A stretch of DNA of 64,000 bases from Odiellus spinosus (taxonomy: Eukaryota; Arthropoda; Arachnida; Opiliones; Phalangiidae): positions 992,001 to 1,056,000 of the forward strand of contig CAWUCO010000219.1 in assembly GCA_963920705.1 (NCBI GenBank). Reading direction: 5' to 3'. A program made the position numbers and the translations under genes. Shown here in pieces: positions 63,116 through 64,000 of this stretch. Numbering within the stretch: position 1 is the first letter of the stretch; every line of letters begins with the position of its first letter. The notes beneath the pieces are model-generated. The model made no database searches, was not told the origin of the DNA, and was given only the letters and a program-made list of their open reading frames with translations.

Positions 63116-64000
63116 AATATTTGGATCTATACTTGGGAAATATTTGGATCTATACTTGGGAAATTTTTGGATCTATACTTGGGAAATTTTTGAATCTACA
63201 CTTGGGAAATTTTTGGATCTATACTTGGGAAATTTTTGAATCTATACTTGGGAAATTTTTGGACCTATACTTGGGAAATTTTTGAATCTATACTTGGGAA
63301 ATTTTTGGATCTATACTTGGGAAATTTTTGGATGTATACTTGGGAAATTTTTGGATCTATACTTGGGAAATTTTTCGATCTATACTTGGGAAATTTTTGG
63401 ATCTATACTTGGGAAATTTTTGGATGTATACTTGGGAAATTTTTGGATCTATACTTGGGAAATTTTTGAATCTATACTTGGGAAATTTTTGGACCTATAC
63501 TTGGGAAATTTTTGAATCTATACTTGGGAAATTTTTCGATCTATACTTGGGAAATTTTTCGATCTATACTTGGGAAATTTTTGGATCTATACTTGGGAAA
63601 TATTTGGATCTATACTTGGGAAATTTTTGGATCTATACTTGGGAAATTTTGGATCTATACTTGGGAAATTTTTCGATCTATACTTGGAAAATTTTGGATC
63701 TATACTTGGAAAATTTTTCGATCTATACTAGGGAAATTTTTGGATGTATACTTGTGAAATTTTTGGATCTATACTTGGGAAATTTTTGGATCTATACTTG
63801 GGAAATTTTGGATCTATACTTGGGAAATTTTTCGATCTATACTTGGAAAATTTTTCGATCTATGCTTGGGAAATTTTTGGATCTACACTTGGGAAATTTT
63901 TGGATGTATACTTGTGAAATTTTTGGATCTATACTTGGGAAATTTTTGGATCTAAACTTGGGAAATTTTTCGATCTATACTTGGGAAATTTTTGGATCTA
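63116..64000 (+). repeat. Right edge of the window, satellite continues
   Basis: Pure satellite to the last base, which falls inside a monomer. This part has no anchor block and no nine-monomer cassette. It has several AAATATTT tracts, two GGACC monomers each followed by GAATC, a CTAGGG dimer near 63719 and rare changes CTACACTTGGG near 63883 and CTAAACTTGGG near 63951. A short series (GGATC, GGATGTATAC, GGATC, then CGATC or GAATC) recurs at about 115 bp near 63.3-63.5 kb. Any higher-order partner must lie partly outside the window. Confidence 0.85.

Larger units (their letters stand above)
1..64000 (+). repeat. 23-bp tandem satellite array (whole window)
   Basis: Every stretch from the first to the last base can be read as consecutive 23-bp monomers, GGATCTATAC followed by TTGGG and A3T5, with a minority of 22-bp versions. 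At 23 bp per unit this is about 2,780 copies. All are in the same orientation; I found no inverted monomer and no interrupting unique sequence. The first and last monomers are cut by the window edges. The consensus is about 30% G+C, has no CpG, and contains one GATC and one AAATTT per unit. Most differences between monomers are recurrent diagnostic variants rather than random noise. The size, homogeneity and nesting point to a eukaryotic heterochromatic satellite. The genomic location and species cannot be read from the sequence, and I do not recognise the family. Confidence 0.99.

Noticed and set aside
1..64000. CRISPR array (short direct repeats at regular spacing)
   Set aside because: The 23-bp units are directly adjacent with no unique spacers, and there are no cas genes.
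1..64000. Structural repeat protein gene (silk-, LRR- or antifreeze-like)
   Set aside because: The DNA period is not a multiple of three and single-base deletions are tolerated and duplicated along with the rest, which is opposite to what selection on a reading frame gives.
1..64000. Telomeric repeat or interstitial telomere
   Set aside because: No TTAGGG, TTTAGGG, TTAGG or similar short telomere motif in tandem is present; the unit is far longer.
1..64000. CENP-B box in the monomers
   Set aside because: The unit has no match to the core TTCG....A..CGGG pattern; TTTTTCGATC shares only TTCG. A centromeric role cannot be claimed from sequence.
1..64000. Promoter-like CTATAC elements and T5 terminators in every monomer
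   Set aside because: Both are part of the unit and occur thousands of times without any gene. T5 would tend to stop RNA polymerase III on the + strand, but there is no A or B box to start it.
1..64000. Coincidence of the 23-nt unit with small-RNA length
   Set aside because: Unit length alone says nothing about small-RNA production; small-RNA sequencing would be needed.
1..64000. Intrinsically curved DNA from a phased A3T5 tract
   Set aside because: A 23-bp spacing is about 2.2 helical turns, so the tracts are not in phase on one face; strong static curvature is not expected.

Overview
The whole window is one uninterrupted, head-to-tail array of a short AT-rich satellite. The unit is 23 bp: GGATCTATAC, then TTGGG, then A3T5. 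About 2,780 copies fill bases 1 to 64,000, all in the same orientation, and both window edges cut through a monomer, so the array continues on both sides. I see no unique sequence, protein-coding gene, RNA gene, transposon or CRISPR array. The consensus is about 30% G+C (6 A, 10 T, 5 G, 2 C), with a strong strand bias toward G and T. Arrays of this length and kind are typical of eukaryotic constitutive heterochromatin (centromeric, pericentromeric, subtelomeric or B-chromosome). The sequence carries no marker that identifies the species, and I do not recognise the family.

The structure lies above the monomer. Monomers carry recurrent diagnostic variants, such as GAATCTCTAC, GGACTATAC, GGATCTATGC, CTATTCATGGG, CTTACTATAC, GGATGTATAC with TTGTG, CTAGGG, AAATCTTT, ATTTATGGACC and AATGTTTGAATATATAC. 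They occur in fixed orders that form cassettes of 2 to 13 monomers, and the cassettes are assembled into higher-order repeats. No single higher-order period rules the window. Going left to right I measure these offsets: 690, 872, 1,513, 1,101/1,123/1,147, a 298/274 bp mosaic inside a 1.56-1.58 kb unit, 1,170, 1,629-1,652, 1,020, 2,293, 2,247, 4,151-4,219, 872/848, 344/641, 3,255/2,911, 4,266-4,794 with an internal 505, 2,349, 1,871/1,182/689, 2,063 and 1,353 bp. These blocks are nested and overlapping. Private variants show that later duplications copied earlier ones, including a roughly 3 kb block repeated 17,838 bp away without net insertion or deletion. This is the pattern expected from repeated unequal exchange, slippage or gene conversion in a young, active satellite.

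The + strand is rich in long open frames (up to about 380 codons), but these are a property of the monomer. The consensus has no stop triplet in any frame on the + strand. Because 23 is not a multiple of 3, all three frames give the same 23-residue repeat. On the minus strand a TAG per monomer closes every frame. I therefore annotate no CDS. The features below describe the monomer, its main variant cassettes and the higher-order blocks. Block edges are accurate to about one monomer, because neighbouring monomers are nearly identical.
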